Positions 1 through 5,877 of a stretch of 10,341 bases of DNA are shown here, piece by piece. How positions within the stretch are numbered: position 1 is the first letter of the stretch; each line of letters starts with the position of its first letter. Under the pieces are notes generated by a model. That model was not told where the DNA came from and made no database searches. It was given only the letters and a program-made list of their open reading frames with translations. The position numbers and the translations under genes were made by a program. Origin of the DNA: a bacterium. Lineage in GTDB: Bacteria > Bacillota > Clostridia > Christensenellales > CAG-138. Where the stretch lies: positions 1-10,341 of the forward strand of contig JAQXRK010000180.1 of assembly GCA_029218485.1 (NCBI GenBank), given 5' to 3'.

Positions 1-118
1 GGGTGGTGCCCATACAGGCGGAACAGGTAGCAAAGCATTGTGGGCATATGCACCGGCTCTCCAGCCCGCGTTCCTCCTGCACCATATATGTGCCGCATCG
101 CTGACAGCTGCATCGCAT
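1..118 (-). CDS. Cys-rich small protein, N-terminal part only
   Basis: The reading frame on the minus strand starts at ATG 118-116 and is still open at base 1, so only about 39 residues are visible. A GGGGGAGCAGG ribosome-binding site lies just upstream of this ATG, which is why it is preferred over an in-frame ATG at 151 without an equally good site. The visible part has eight cysteines in pairs and triplets (CxCxxC at residues 3-8, CxCxxC at 23-28, CxxC at 32-35), which suggests zinc binding. It follows the Tim44-like zinc-ribbon gene in the same direction, 101 bp after its stop. I do not recognise the family. The gene is called from the start signal and the cysteine spacing only. Confidence 0.55.
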   Translation of the reverse strand, partial: MRCSCQRCGTYMVQEERGLESRCICPQCFATCSACMGTT

Positions 119-176
119 ATCCTGCTCCCCCTTTCTGTCAAAGAATTCCATGCTAAACTGCTTAGGCGGACCGGAT

Positions 177-199
177 GAATGATCCGACCCGGATCATTC
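177..199. repeat. Inverted repeat between two genes, possible terminator
   Basis: Ten-base arms (177-186 and 190-199) are perfectly complementary around a three-base loop. They lie 21 bp after the stop of the Tim44-like gene and 59 bp before the next gene. There is no T-run after the stem on either strand, so it is not a classic intrinsic terminator. It could still protect an mRNA 3' end or attenuate read-through. Confidence 0.5.
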
Positions 200-219
200 G
201 CCGGATACAGCCAGCGGCT

Positions 220-1167
220 TTAGTTACTGCTGCGCTGCGAAATGCCCTTGATCGCGGACAGTGCCCAATCGTGATCGGAGAGTGTAATGACGCTGCCGCA
301 ATACTCGCACTGGCCGCTCTGATTGATGGACAGCGGCGCACCGCAGTTCGGGCAATTGACCGTGGTCATATCCTCCTGTTGAAGCGTCTTGCGATCCTTC
401 TGGCGGATGAGCTTCCAGTCATAGGTCATGAACAGCTCCCGTGTTTTGCTGCCGCGAACCACTTCGCCCGTCTCATCTTTGACCGTATAATCGCAGATTC
501 TCGTGGAAAGCCGTATCACCAGAACATCGTTGTCATCCTCCTGATAATAGCGGGAAATGAAGGAATCCAACACAGCGATCCGATCCACACAATTGGTCAG
601 CCCCTGCTGCTTCAGCTCGTCAAGCTGGCGCGCCATCTGGTTGAACAGCGCGTCGGTCATAAACGCGCGCATAGGCTTCCAGTTTTTGCTCTGCCACGCA
701 TCCTGCATCTGCACATACAGATTGCCGATCCGCTCGAGCAGCGCCGGCTCGTTAAACGCCGGATCCTTCTCCTTGAGCGCGGAGAGCGGCAAGCCGGCCG
801 GCTCCTGCGAGGGACGATACACCTGCGCTGCCTTCTTTGTCGCCCCCTGCTTCTTGCTGCGGCTGATCACAAGCAGAATGATCACAACGATCACAATCGG
901 CAAAAACAGATCGTCAAGGCAGCCCAAGGAAGCGCCCGCAACGGCAGCGGAACCCCAATCGCTGTCGGAACTACCCCAATCGGAGGATGAGCTCCAGTCG
1001 GAGCTTCCCCAATCGGAGCTTCCCCAATCGGAGCTTCCCCAATCGGAGCCTCCCCAGTCGCTGTCTCCGCTGAAATTGCCGGCATCAGCAAGACCTGATG
1101 CAGCGAACAGAACAAGACAACTCAGCAGTGCGCATAACAGGATAAGCGCTTTGCTCCGACGGTTCAT
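220..1167 (-). CDS. Membrane-anchored Tim44-like protein with SDWG repeats and C-terminal zinc ribbon
   Basis: A 315-residue protein. It has an N-terminal signal or anchor segment (about residues 7-28), an SDWG/SDWGS low-complexity stretch (36-73), a membrane segment (about 87-102, rich in I, V and L, followed by RSKK), a Tim44-like region (about 140-265), and a zinc ribbon with CPNC at 272-275 and CEYC at 287-290. This resembles Firmicute proteins annotated as zinc-ribbon-containing transport proteins; their role is unproven. The charge pattern would put the repeat outside and the Tim44-like and ribbon parts inside the cell. The start at 1167 is chosen because GAGGTGG lies just upstream and the signal segment follows at once; the frame is open up to 1221. 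It has its own promoter at 1210-1238, right after the DUF3343 gene. Co-transcription with the selenium genes is possible, since no terminator separates them. Confidence 0.8.
   Translation of the reverse strand: MNRRSKALILLCALLSCLVLFAASGLADAGNFSGDSDWGGSDWGSSDWGSSDWGSSDWSSSSDWGSSDSDWGSAAVAGASLGCLDDLFLPIVIVVIILLVISRSKKQGATKKAAQVYRPSQEPAGLPLSALKEKDPAFNEPALLERIGNLYVQMQDAWQSKNWKPMRAFMTDALFNQMARQLDELKQQGLTNCVDRIAVLDSFISRYYQEDDNDVLVIRLSTRICDYTVKDETGEVVRGSKTRELFMTYDWKLIRQKDRKTLQQEDMTTVNCPNCGAPLSINQSGQCEYCGSVITLSDHDWALSAIKGISQRSSN
993..1052. repeat. 15-bp tandem repeat inside the Tim44-like gene
   Basis: Four consecutive 15-bp units. Units 2 and 3 (1008-1022, 1023-1037) are identical; the first differs at two bases and the fourth at one. 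They encode repeats of five residues (SDWGS). Near-identity at the DNA level points to recent slippage or expansion. Confidence 0.85.
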
Positions 1168-1209
1168 GGTTTGTTTCCACCTCGCTCTACCAAATTCAAG
1201 GACATGATT

Positions 1210-1238
1210 ATTATAGTACATTCACGAATTTTCGTAAA
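1210..1238 (-). promoter_or_regulatory. Sigma-A type promoter of the Tim44-like gene
   Basis: Read on the minus strand: TTTACG (-35, 1238-1233), 17-bp spacer, TATAAT (-10, 1215-1210), about 40 bp before the start codon. An imperfect palindrome with ACGAA/TTCGT arms (1224-1235) overlaps the -35 and could be a repressor site. The promoter begins only seven bases after the DUF3343 stop codon. Confidence 0.7.
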
Positions 1239-1245
1239 TATACAA

Positions 1246-1491
1246 TCATATCTCATTCGAATAGAGTTTATGAAAGGTTTTTGAATCGAGCTGCTCAAAA
1301 ACGCTGTCCACATCAACATCCATGCAGTCAAGCAGGGCGCTGTCCGCTTCATATCGGACACAGGTGCCGCAGCTCGCGCTCAGTTTGCGCGGAACAGGGG
1401 CTAAGGCAGCCTTAGCCCCTGACCGCTGCAAGGCGCGGTGTGAACGCATTGCAGAAAGATGGGTATGAAATGTCGCGACGAATTGCGCCAT
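1246..1491 (-). CDS. DUF3343 putative Se/S carrier-like protein
   Basis: An 81-residue protein with the features of the DUF3343 family: a short N-terminal strand (FVATFHTHLSAMRSHRAL), then a PVPRKLSASCGTCVRYE segment with two cysteines (about residues 41 and 44) next to a conserved arginine. The family occurs beside selenium and molybdenum hydroxylase genes and has been suggested to carry selenium or sulfur; that role is not proven. It starts one base after the yedF stop, so the two are translationally coupled, and it ends the yedE-yedF-DUF3343 transcript. A perfect 12-bp hairpin lies in its coding sequence at 1395-1421. No clear terminator follows. Confidence 0.82.
   Translation of the reverse strand: MAQFVATFHTHLSAMRSHRALQRSGAKAALAPVPRKLSASCGTCVRYEADSALLDCMDVDVDSVFEQLDSKTFHKLYSNEI
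1395..1421. repeat. Perfect 12-bp hairpin within the DUF3343 coding sequence
   Basis: Arms at 1395-1406 (CAGGGGCTAAGG) and 1410-1421 (CCTTAGCCCCTG) flank a three-base loop. The hairpin encodes roughly SGAKAALAP, just before the Cys motif. There is no T-run after it on the transcribed strand, so it is not a terminator. Confidence 0.8.
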
Positions 1492-1492
1492 G

Positions 1493-1699
1493 TCAGTTTT
1501 TCCTGAGCGTTAACAGATAGTCCTGTCCCTGCTCCGTCACCGTTACGCCATAACCTTGCGCAGTTGCAAATCGAGTGATGTTCTGAACAGCCGTCTGCGC
1601 ATCAACCAATACTTCGAGAGAATCCGGCTTGGTCTGATTCAACGCTTTTTGCGTCATGACAACCGGAATCGGGCAAGAATAACCGCGTGCGTCTACCAT
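1493..1699 (-). CDS. yedF: TusA-type YedF sulfur/selenium carrier (single domain)
   Basis: A 68-residue TusA/SirA-fold protein. The N-terminus reads VDARGYSCPIPVVMTQKAL, with the family's CPxP motif; Cys9 would be the residue that holds persulfide or perselenide. The start at 1699 has GGAGG upstream and lies four bases beyond the yedE stop codon. In many Firmicutes the YedF of selenium clusters is about 190-200 residues, with a second DsrE-like domain after the TusA part. Here the protein stops after the TusA domain, as in E. coli YedF, and a separate DUF3343 gene follows at once. Its place after yedE supports a role in handing on selenium or sulfur brought in by YedE. The symbol rests on context, since TusA proteins are hard to tell apart by sequence. 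Confidence 0.82.
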   Translation of the reverse strand: MVDARGYSCPIPVVMTQKALNQTKPDSLEVLVDAQTAVQNITRFATAQGYGVTVTEQGQDYLLTLRKN

Positions 1700-1703
1700 T
1701 TGT

Positions 1704-2804
1704 TCAAGCCTCCTTCGGACGGTTAATGAGCGAAATGGCCAGCAATACTGCCAAACCGACAAATACGAACACGGCGACGGGGCCGGAGCCGATTCCGGAA
1801 CCGCTGGACGCCAAGCCCAGGTTGTGGGAAATGGCAGCGCCGACAATGAAGCCCGTGATGGTGACCGCGGAATCCGTGTTTCCCTCGCCGGCAAGGATGA
1901 GCTGCCGCAGCGGGCAGCCGCCCAGCAACATGGAGCCCCATCCAACCAGCACCATACCGAGCAGGTTCCAGAGCCACTCGGTGTGCGCGATCGGCTGGTC
2001 CGCAAAGCTGAAGCCCTTGAAGTTGCCGGTCAAAACGTTGCCGATCAAAACGGCGACAATGATCGCCACAAAGCCGGAGATCAGGCGGAAGTCCTTGAAC
2101 ATAACGGCATCACGAATGCCGCCGACCATGCAAAGGCGGGACTGCTGCGCCAGCGCGCCAACGACCAGCGCGATGCACAGTGCAAGCAGAATGGGCGCAT
2201 GCATGGAGCCGGGGCCGCTCACGCTCGACGCAATGAGGCTCTGACCAAAGACCAGCAGAACAAGGAGGCACACCATGAGCACCGGGAATACCAGACCTTC
2301 CAGCATGCTCTGCCGATAGGCCCTGCCCAGATTGAATCCCTGCTTCAGGAATACAATACCAATCAGAATACCAATCACAAATCCAACGAGGCCGACAACC
2401 GCGTTCAGGTCGCCGCCGCCAATACGGATCACCATGCGCAGCGGGCAGCCGAGGAACACGAGCGCGCCAATCATCACAAATACCGCGATCAGGAACCGCG
2501 TCATTGGGGATGAGCCGCCGCAGGGCCGGAACTCCTTCCGGATCAGCGAAATCACAAATGCGCCGAGCACCAGACCGATGATCTCGGGACGGATATACTG
2601 TACGATGCCCGTTGCCGTTTCAGCGGTCATGCCTGCATTCTGAAACTTCAGCGCACCAGCGATATCGCGCAGAAAACATGCAATGCAGAATCCCATGTTT
2701 TTCGGGTTGCCAAAGGCCGTCAAAACGACCGCCGCCGCACCAACGAGCAGTCCGGTCAGAAGAATCAACCAGTACCGCTTCAAAAATGATTCCTTTTTCT
2801 CCAT
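1704..2804 (-). CDS. yedE: YedE/YeeE-family selenium metabolism membrane transporter
   Basis: A 366-residue polytopic membrane protein with about nine or ten hydrophobic segments in two similar halves. The family's cysteine motifs are visible: CIACFLRD (40-47), LGCPLRM (119-124), SRLCMVGGIRD (222-232) and GGCPLRQL (295-302). YedE/YeeE proteins include the thiosulfate importer TsuA; the YedE subgroup co-occurs with selenium genes and is thought to import a selenium or sulfur species. The start at 2804 is chosen for the GGGAGG site just upstream and the membrane segment from residue 10; the frame stays open far upstream, but that part is antisense to csdB and is not credible. It is the first gene of yedE-yedF-DUF3343 and diverges from csdB, sharing an 87-bp promoter region. 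Confidence 0.88.
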   Translation of the reverse strand: MEKKESFLKRYWLILLTGLLVGAAAVVLTAFGNPKNMGFCIACFLRDIAGALKFQNAGMTAETATGIVQYIRPEIIGLVLGAFVISLIRKEFRPCGGSSPMTRFLIAVFVMIGALVFLGCPLRMVIRIGGGDLNAVVGLVGFVIGILIGIVFLKQGFNLGRAYRQSMLEGLVFPVLMVCLLVLLVFGQSLIASSVSGPGSMHAPILLALCIALVVGALAQQSRLCMVGGIRDAVMFKDFRLISGFVAIIVAVLIGNVLTGNFKGFSFADQPIAHTEWLWNLLGMVLVGWGSMLLGGCPLRQLILAGEGNTDSAVTITGFIVGAAISHNLGLASSGSGIGSGPVAVFVFVGLAVLLAISLINRPKEA

Positions 2805-2822
2805 AGCTTCCTCCCAGATTTT

Positions 2823-2852
2823 TTGTATATGAGCGCTCTCATATGATATAAT
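2823..2852 (+). promoter_or_regulatory. csdB-type gene promoter
   Basis: TTGTAT (2823-2828), 18-bp spacer and a perfect TATAAT (2847-2852) predict a start about 33 bp before the csdB ATG. The -35 is weak (3 of 6), which would suit an activated or tightly tuned promoter. The palindrome 2827-2844 fills the spacer. Confidence 0.65.
2827..2844. promoter_or_regulatory. Candidate operator in the divergent csdB/yedE promoter
   Basis: Seven-base arms ATATGAG and CTCATAT around CGCT. It lies between the -35 and -10 of the csdB promoter and at the predicted transcription start of yedE, so one bound protein could act on both. It is unrelated to the 2866-2887 site. Confidence 0.55.
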
Positions 2853-2876
2853 AGCATTATTAACCGTTATATGCAA
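2848..2876 (-). promoter_or_regulatory. yedE operon promoter
   Basis: Read on the minus strand: TTGCAT (2876-2871), 17-bp spacer, TATTAT (2853-2848) preceded by TGC, an extended -10. The -10 shares five base pairs with the csdB -10, so the two promoters overlap back to back. Confidence 0.6.
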
Positions 2877-2888
2877 GTGAGGATAACG
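2865..2888. promoter_or_regulatory. Palindromic operator, ModE-box-like, site 2
   Basis: CGTTAT (2865-2870), 12 bases, ATAACG (2883-2888). It covers the yedE -35 and the csdB leader, including the AGGA ribosome-binding site. The core 2866-2887 agrees with the yqeC site 6617-6638 at 16 of 22 positions. The arms match my recollection of the E. coli modA operator; this was not checked against a database. Confidence 0.6.
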
Positions 2889-2891
2889 AAA

Positions 2892-4058
2892 ATGTGCAAT
2901 CAACATCCGATATATTTGGATCACGCAGCTACATCCGGCAAAAAGGCCCCCGGTGTTGCTGAAGCCGTCTACGAATGCCTGTCCGGGCTTTCGGCCAATG
3001 TCAACCGTTCCACCTATGCGCTGTCCTCCAGTGTGGCCATGCGCGTTCTGGAATGCAGGGAGCTGTTGGCCGATCGGTTTTCTTTCCCGGATCCATCCCA
3101 TGTCGTTTTCACGCCCGGTCAGACCGCCGGTCTCAACATGGTGCTGCAGGGGTACCTTGCGCCCCATGATCACGTTCTGGTCAGCTCCATGGAACACAAT
3201 GCCGTCATGCGGCCACTGCAATCGCTGGCTAAATCCATCGGCGTTGTGATCGACCGCGTCCCCTGTGCGGTAGATGGGACGCTGGAACCGGATCAAATTC
3301 TTTCTTATCTGCACCCCCGCACAAAGCTGGCGGTTTTCACGCACGCCTCCAATGTCTCCGGAACGCTGCTCCCGATTGCAGAAATCGGCACCCTGCTCAA
3401 GGCTCGCGGTATTCCTCTGGTTCTGGATGCCGCGCAGACTGCCGGCCATGTTCCGATCGATTTTCAGTCGATGCACCTCTCCGCGCTTGCCGTCCCAGCG
3501 CACAAGGGGCTTCTCGGTCCCGCCGGTCTTGGTGCTCTTCTTTTGGCGCCGGAACTGGCAACCGCCATGCATCCGCTCCTTTGCGGCGGCACCGGAAGCG
3601 CATCCGACAGTGAAATCCAGCCCGATTATATGCCCGACAAGTTTGAATCCGGGACCCTGAATCTGCCGGGCATCATGGGGATGCACGCTGCCCTGTCCTT
3701 TTTGACGCCCGACCGCATCATAGCGCTCGAGCAGGAAGAGCGTCGACTGACCGAACGGCTGGTGGCCAGCGTTTTGCAGAACAAACGCGTCCGTCTGGCG
3801 GGAGTGCCCGGTACAGAGGGACGCGTCGGTGTGGTCTCAGTGGATTGTCTGTCGATGGATAACGCGGAAGTGGCATATCGATTGGAGGAGGAATACGGCG
3901 TCTGCACGCGGTGTGGCCTGCACTGTGCCCCCAGCGCGCACCGCACACTTGGCACATTTCCGCAGGGAACCGTCCGCTTCTCGATCGGTTACGGAACCAC
4001 CGATGAAGAAGTCGACACCGCCGTATCGGCTCTCCTTCAAATTGTCAGCGCAGGATAA
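2892..4058 (+). CDS. Cysteine desulfurase family protein (class V aminotransferase, SDMH cluster type)
   Basis: A 388-residue PLP enzyme expected to release sulfur or selenium from cysteine or selenocysteine as an enzyme-bound per(sel)ulfide. Visible: N-terminal YLDHAATSGKKAP; EHN at 101-103 with the cofactor-stacking His; DAAQTAG at 179-185; the PLP lysine K205 in AHKGLLGP; and the catalytic Cys345 in RCGLHCAP, followed by HRTLGTFPQGTVRFSIGYGT. The RCGLHCAP form and length fit the group II (CsdB/SufS-like) enzymes found in selenium-molybdenum hydroxylase clusters. The start at 2892 is preferred over ATG 2871 because AGGA lies eight bases before it and homologues begin close to the YLDHAAT motif. 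It is the only plus-strand gene, diverging from yedE and overlapping selD tail-to-tail by 14 bp. It probably supplies selenium to SelD. Confidence 0.88.
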   Translation: MCNQHPIYLDHAATSGKKAPGVAEAVYECLSGLSANVNRSTYALSSSVAMRVLECRELLADRFSFPDPSHVVFTPGQTAGLNMVLQGYLAPHDHVLVSSMEHNAVMRPLQSLAKSIGVVIDRVPCAVDGTLEPDQILSYLHPRTKLAVFTHASNVSGTLLPIAEIGTLLKARGIPLVLDAAQTAGHVPIDFQSMHLSALAVPAHKGLLGPAGLGALLLAPELATAMHPLLCGGTGSASDSEIQPDYMPDKFESGTLNLPGIMGMHAALSFLTPDRIIALEQEERRLTERLVASVLQNKRVRLAGVPGTEGRVGVVSVDCLSMDNAEVAYRLEEEYGVCTRCGLHCAPSAHRTLGTFPQGTVRFSIGYGTTDEEVDTAVSALLQIVSAG

Positions 4059-5079
4059 TCCGCTTCTCCTGCGGCTTTGTGAGCGTCCCGATGCGTTGCG
4101 CGCTTGGGACGTTTTCTTTTAGCATCTCCAGGAGTTTGTCTGCATCCTCAGGATGAACGGCCATCAGCAGACCGCCCGCCGTTTGCGGGTCGTAGAGCAC
4201 ATCCTGCACCGCGAGCGCGACGTTTCCGGCATCCACATGCTCCTCAACATACGAACGGTTGCGGTACATTCCCTCCGGCAAAACGCCCAGCTCCGCAAAC
4301 GAGAGCGCTTCCGGGATGATATCGATCGCGTTTGTGTCCAACACCGCCGTCAGGTTGGAGCCCTGCGCCATCTCATACAAATGCCCCATCATGCCGAATC
4401 CGGTCACATCCGTGCAGGCATGCGTGCGGAACTGCACCATACAATCGCGGGCCGATTTGTTGAGCGTCGTCATCAGCTTTTTGGCCAGCGCCGCACCCTC
4501 CTCGCTGAGCAGATCCGCTTTGTGCGCCGTCGTCAGAATGCCGATACCCAGCGGCTTTGTGAACAGGAGTACATCCCCCTCATGCGCTCCGCTATTGGTC
4601 AGTATCTTGTCAGGGTGCACAAATCCCGTCACGGACAATCCGTATTTGGGCTCATCGTCCAAAATGCTGTGCCCGCCGGTGATCAGCGCACCGGCCTCAT
4701 ATACCTTGTCATATCCTCCCCGAAGCAGGTCATGCACCGCCTCCTTGGGCATGTTGGCCGGAATACAGAGGATGTTCAGCGCCAGCTTCGGCTCGCCACC
4801 CATTGCATATACGTCCGACAGCGCATTTGTCGCCGCGATCTGGCCAAAGGTGTAGGGGTCATCGACGATAGGCGGAAAGAAATCCAGCGTTTGCACCAGC
4901 GCAAGATCCTCGCTTACCTGATAGACGGAAGCATCATCGGATTTATCAAATCCCACCAGCAACTTTGGATCCGTATGCACGCGAATGCCGTCGAGCAGGC
5001 TTGCCAGAACACCCGCCCCGACCTTTGCTCCACAACCGGCGCATTTGGCCAGCTTGGTCAGTTTCATATCCTGTTCCAT
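4045..5079 (-). CDS. selD: Selenide, water dikinase (selenophosphate synthetase)
   Basis: Makes selenophosphate, AMP and phosphate from selenide and ATP. 344 residues, full length for the family. The N-terminal catalytic loop KCAGCGAKVGAGVL holds Cys16 and Lys19, corresponding to Cys17 and Lys20 of E. coli SelD; it is a cysteine form, with no in-frame UGA. SDDASVYQ (47-54), TLDFFPPIVDDP (64-75), and NALSDVYAMGG (85-95) are the expected Mg/ATP-binding segments, and TDVTGFGMMGHL lies in the second half. The start ATG directly follows the yqeB TGA with no gap, and CAGGAGGGG lies six bases upstream. It is the last gene of yqeC-yqeB-selD. With YqeB and YqeC as partners, the selenophosphate made here is likely used for the selenium of a molybdenum hydroxylase. 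Whether the host also makes selenocysteine cannot be told from this window. Confidence 0.96.
   Translation of the reverse strand: MEQDMKLTKLAKCAGCGAKVGAGVLASLLDGIRVHTDPKLLVGFDKSDDASVYQVSEDLALVQTLDFFPPIVDDPYTFGQIAATNALSDVYAMGGEPKLALNILCIPANMPKEAVHDLLRGGYDKVYEAGALITGGHSILDDEPKYGLSVTGFVHPDKILTNSGAHEGDVLLFTKPLGIGILTTAHKADLLSEEGAALAKKLMTTLNKSARDCMVQFRTHACTDVTGFGMMGHLYEMAQGSNLTAVLDTNAIDIIPEALSFAELGVLPEGMYRNRSYVEEHVDAGNVALAVQDVLYDPQTAGGLLMAVHPEDADKLLEMLKENVPSAQRIGTLTKPQEKRIILR
4084..4120 (+). terminator. Intrinsic terminator of csdB lying inside the selD coding region
   Basis: Stem CGTCCC (4084-4089) with GGGACG (4106-4111), an inner GCG/CGC pairing, then TTTTCTTTT (4112-4120). It starts 26 bases after the csdB stop. 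The same DNA encodes residues near the SelD C-terminus, so both coding and termination constrain it. Confidence 0.7.
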
Positions 5080-5877
5080 TCAATTCCCCTCCTGCTTCTT
5101 ACTAAAATACAGAATTGCTTCCAAAACACCGCCAGCAATACTCAGCGCCTTATCCGATACCGTAAAGCAATGCTCAAGCTTGCATCGCGGATCGACATCA
5201 CCGCTCTTCATGCCCGCATACACGGGCGTGCCATCCGGCAGAATCCCGCGCAATGTTCCGCGGATCGCGCTGCGAACCGGCTCTTCATCCACGTATGCAC
5301 AGATATCATTTGCCTCGATCAAATCTCCGATCGCATGGACCGCACGGAAGGTCCCGGCGCAGGGTGCCCGCAGAATACGCTCAATGGTAAATCCGCCGAT
5401 ATTGCCCGGAATTCCGGTATTCTCGATCGCGCTGCCCTGATAATAGGCGCGGCCGAGCGTATGTCCGCGCATGGTTTCAACAACGGCATGGCAATCCACT
5501 CCCGCTGTAAACCCTGGCCCGAGGCCAATCACAATCGGTGCATCCGTCAGCCTTGTACCGAGGTTTTGCTTTGCAAGGATCGCGTCGACCACAACATCGG
5601 GCCGCAGCGCCTCCCTGCATTCAGCCTTCTCATCAGCGAGCACAGGGATCTGGCCGGCTTCCAGTATCCGTCTTGCTTCGGACACATCCTTCGCCCTGCA
5701 TGCGGAAATACCCTCCACCTGCATGCTGCCCTTCGGTATTGCCTCTGAAAAGCTGACCGTCCGCCGAATGGCGGTAGGCTGCGGTAAATCGGTCATGACG
5801 ACCGAAAAGCCGCTCCTGTACAGCCGACAGGCCACACCGCTGGCCAAATCGCCCGCACCCTTAATCAGTACCAACAT
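5080..5877 (-). CDS. yqeB: Selenium-dependent molybdenum hydroxylase maturation protein YqeB (EF2563 family)
   Basis: A 265-residue protein of the EF2563/YqeB family, known as a marker of selenium-dependent molybdenum hydroxylases and needed for their maturation; the exact chemistry is not settled. Visible: a Rossmann-like start MLVLIKGAGDLASG with GxGDLAxG at 7-14, GPGFTAGVDCHAVVETMRGHTLGR in the middle, and DPRCKLEHCFTVSDKALSIAGG near the C-terminus, all typical. The start at 5877 has a GGGGGAGGA site upstream and lets the Rossmann strand begin at once; the frame is open to 5913, but this would overlap yqeC further. It overlaps the end of yqeC by 17 bp and its stop abuts the selD start, so translation of the three is likely coupled. 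Confidence 0.92.
   Translation of the reverse strand: MLVLIKGAGDLASGVACRLYRSGFSVVMTDLPQPTAIRRTVSFSEAIPKGSMQVEGISACRAKDVSEARRILEAGQIPVLADEKAECREALRPDVVVDAILAKQNLGTRLTDAPIVIGLGPGFTAGVDCHAVVETMRGHTLGRAYYQGSAIENTGIPGNIGGFTIERILRAPCAGTFRAVHAIGDLIEANDICAYVDEEPVRSAIRGTLRGILPDGTPVYAGMKSGDVDPRCKLEHCFTVSDKALSIAGGVLEAILYFSKKQEGN

Noticed and set aside
1246..1491. SECIS element for selenocysteine in DUF3343, suggested by the hairpin
   Set aside because: There is no in-frame UGA upstream of the hairpin at the needed distance, and the frame is intact with cysteine codons.
2805..3686. Long N-terminal extension of the yedE frame on the minus strand
   Set aside because: It runs antisense through csdB, which has all expected motifs; yedE has a strong ribosome-binding site and a proper membrane start at 2804.
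5032..5034. Selenocysteine in SelD
   Set aside because: The catalytic position is an ordinary cysteine codon (Cys16).
4153..5748. Long plus-strand open frame opposite selD and yqeB
   Set aside because: Rich in Arg, His, Gln and Ile with no family features, and it lies antisense to two well-recognised genes; a shadow of their codon bias.
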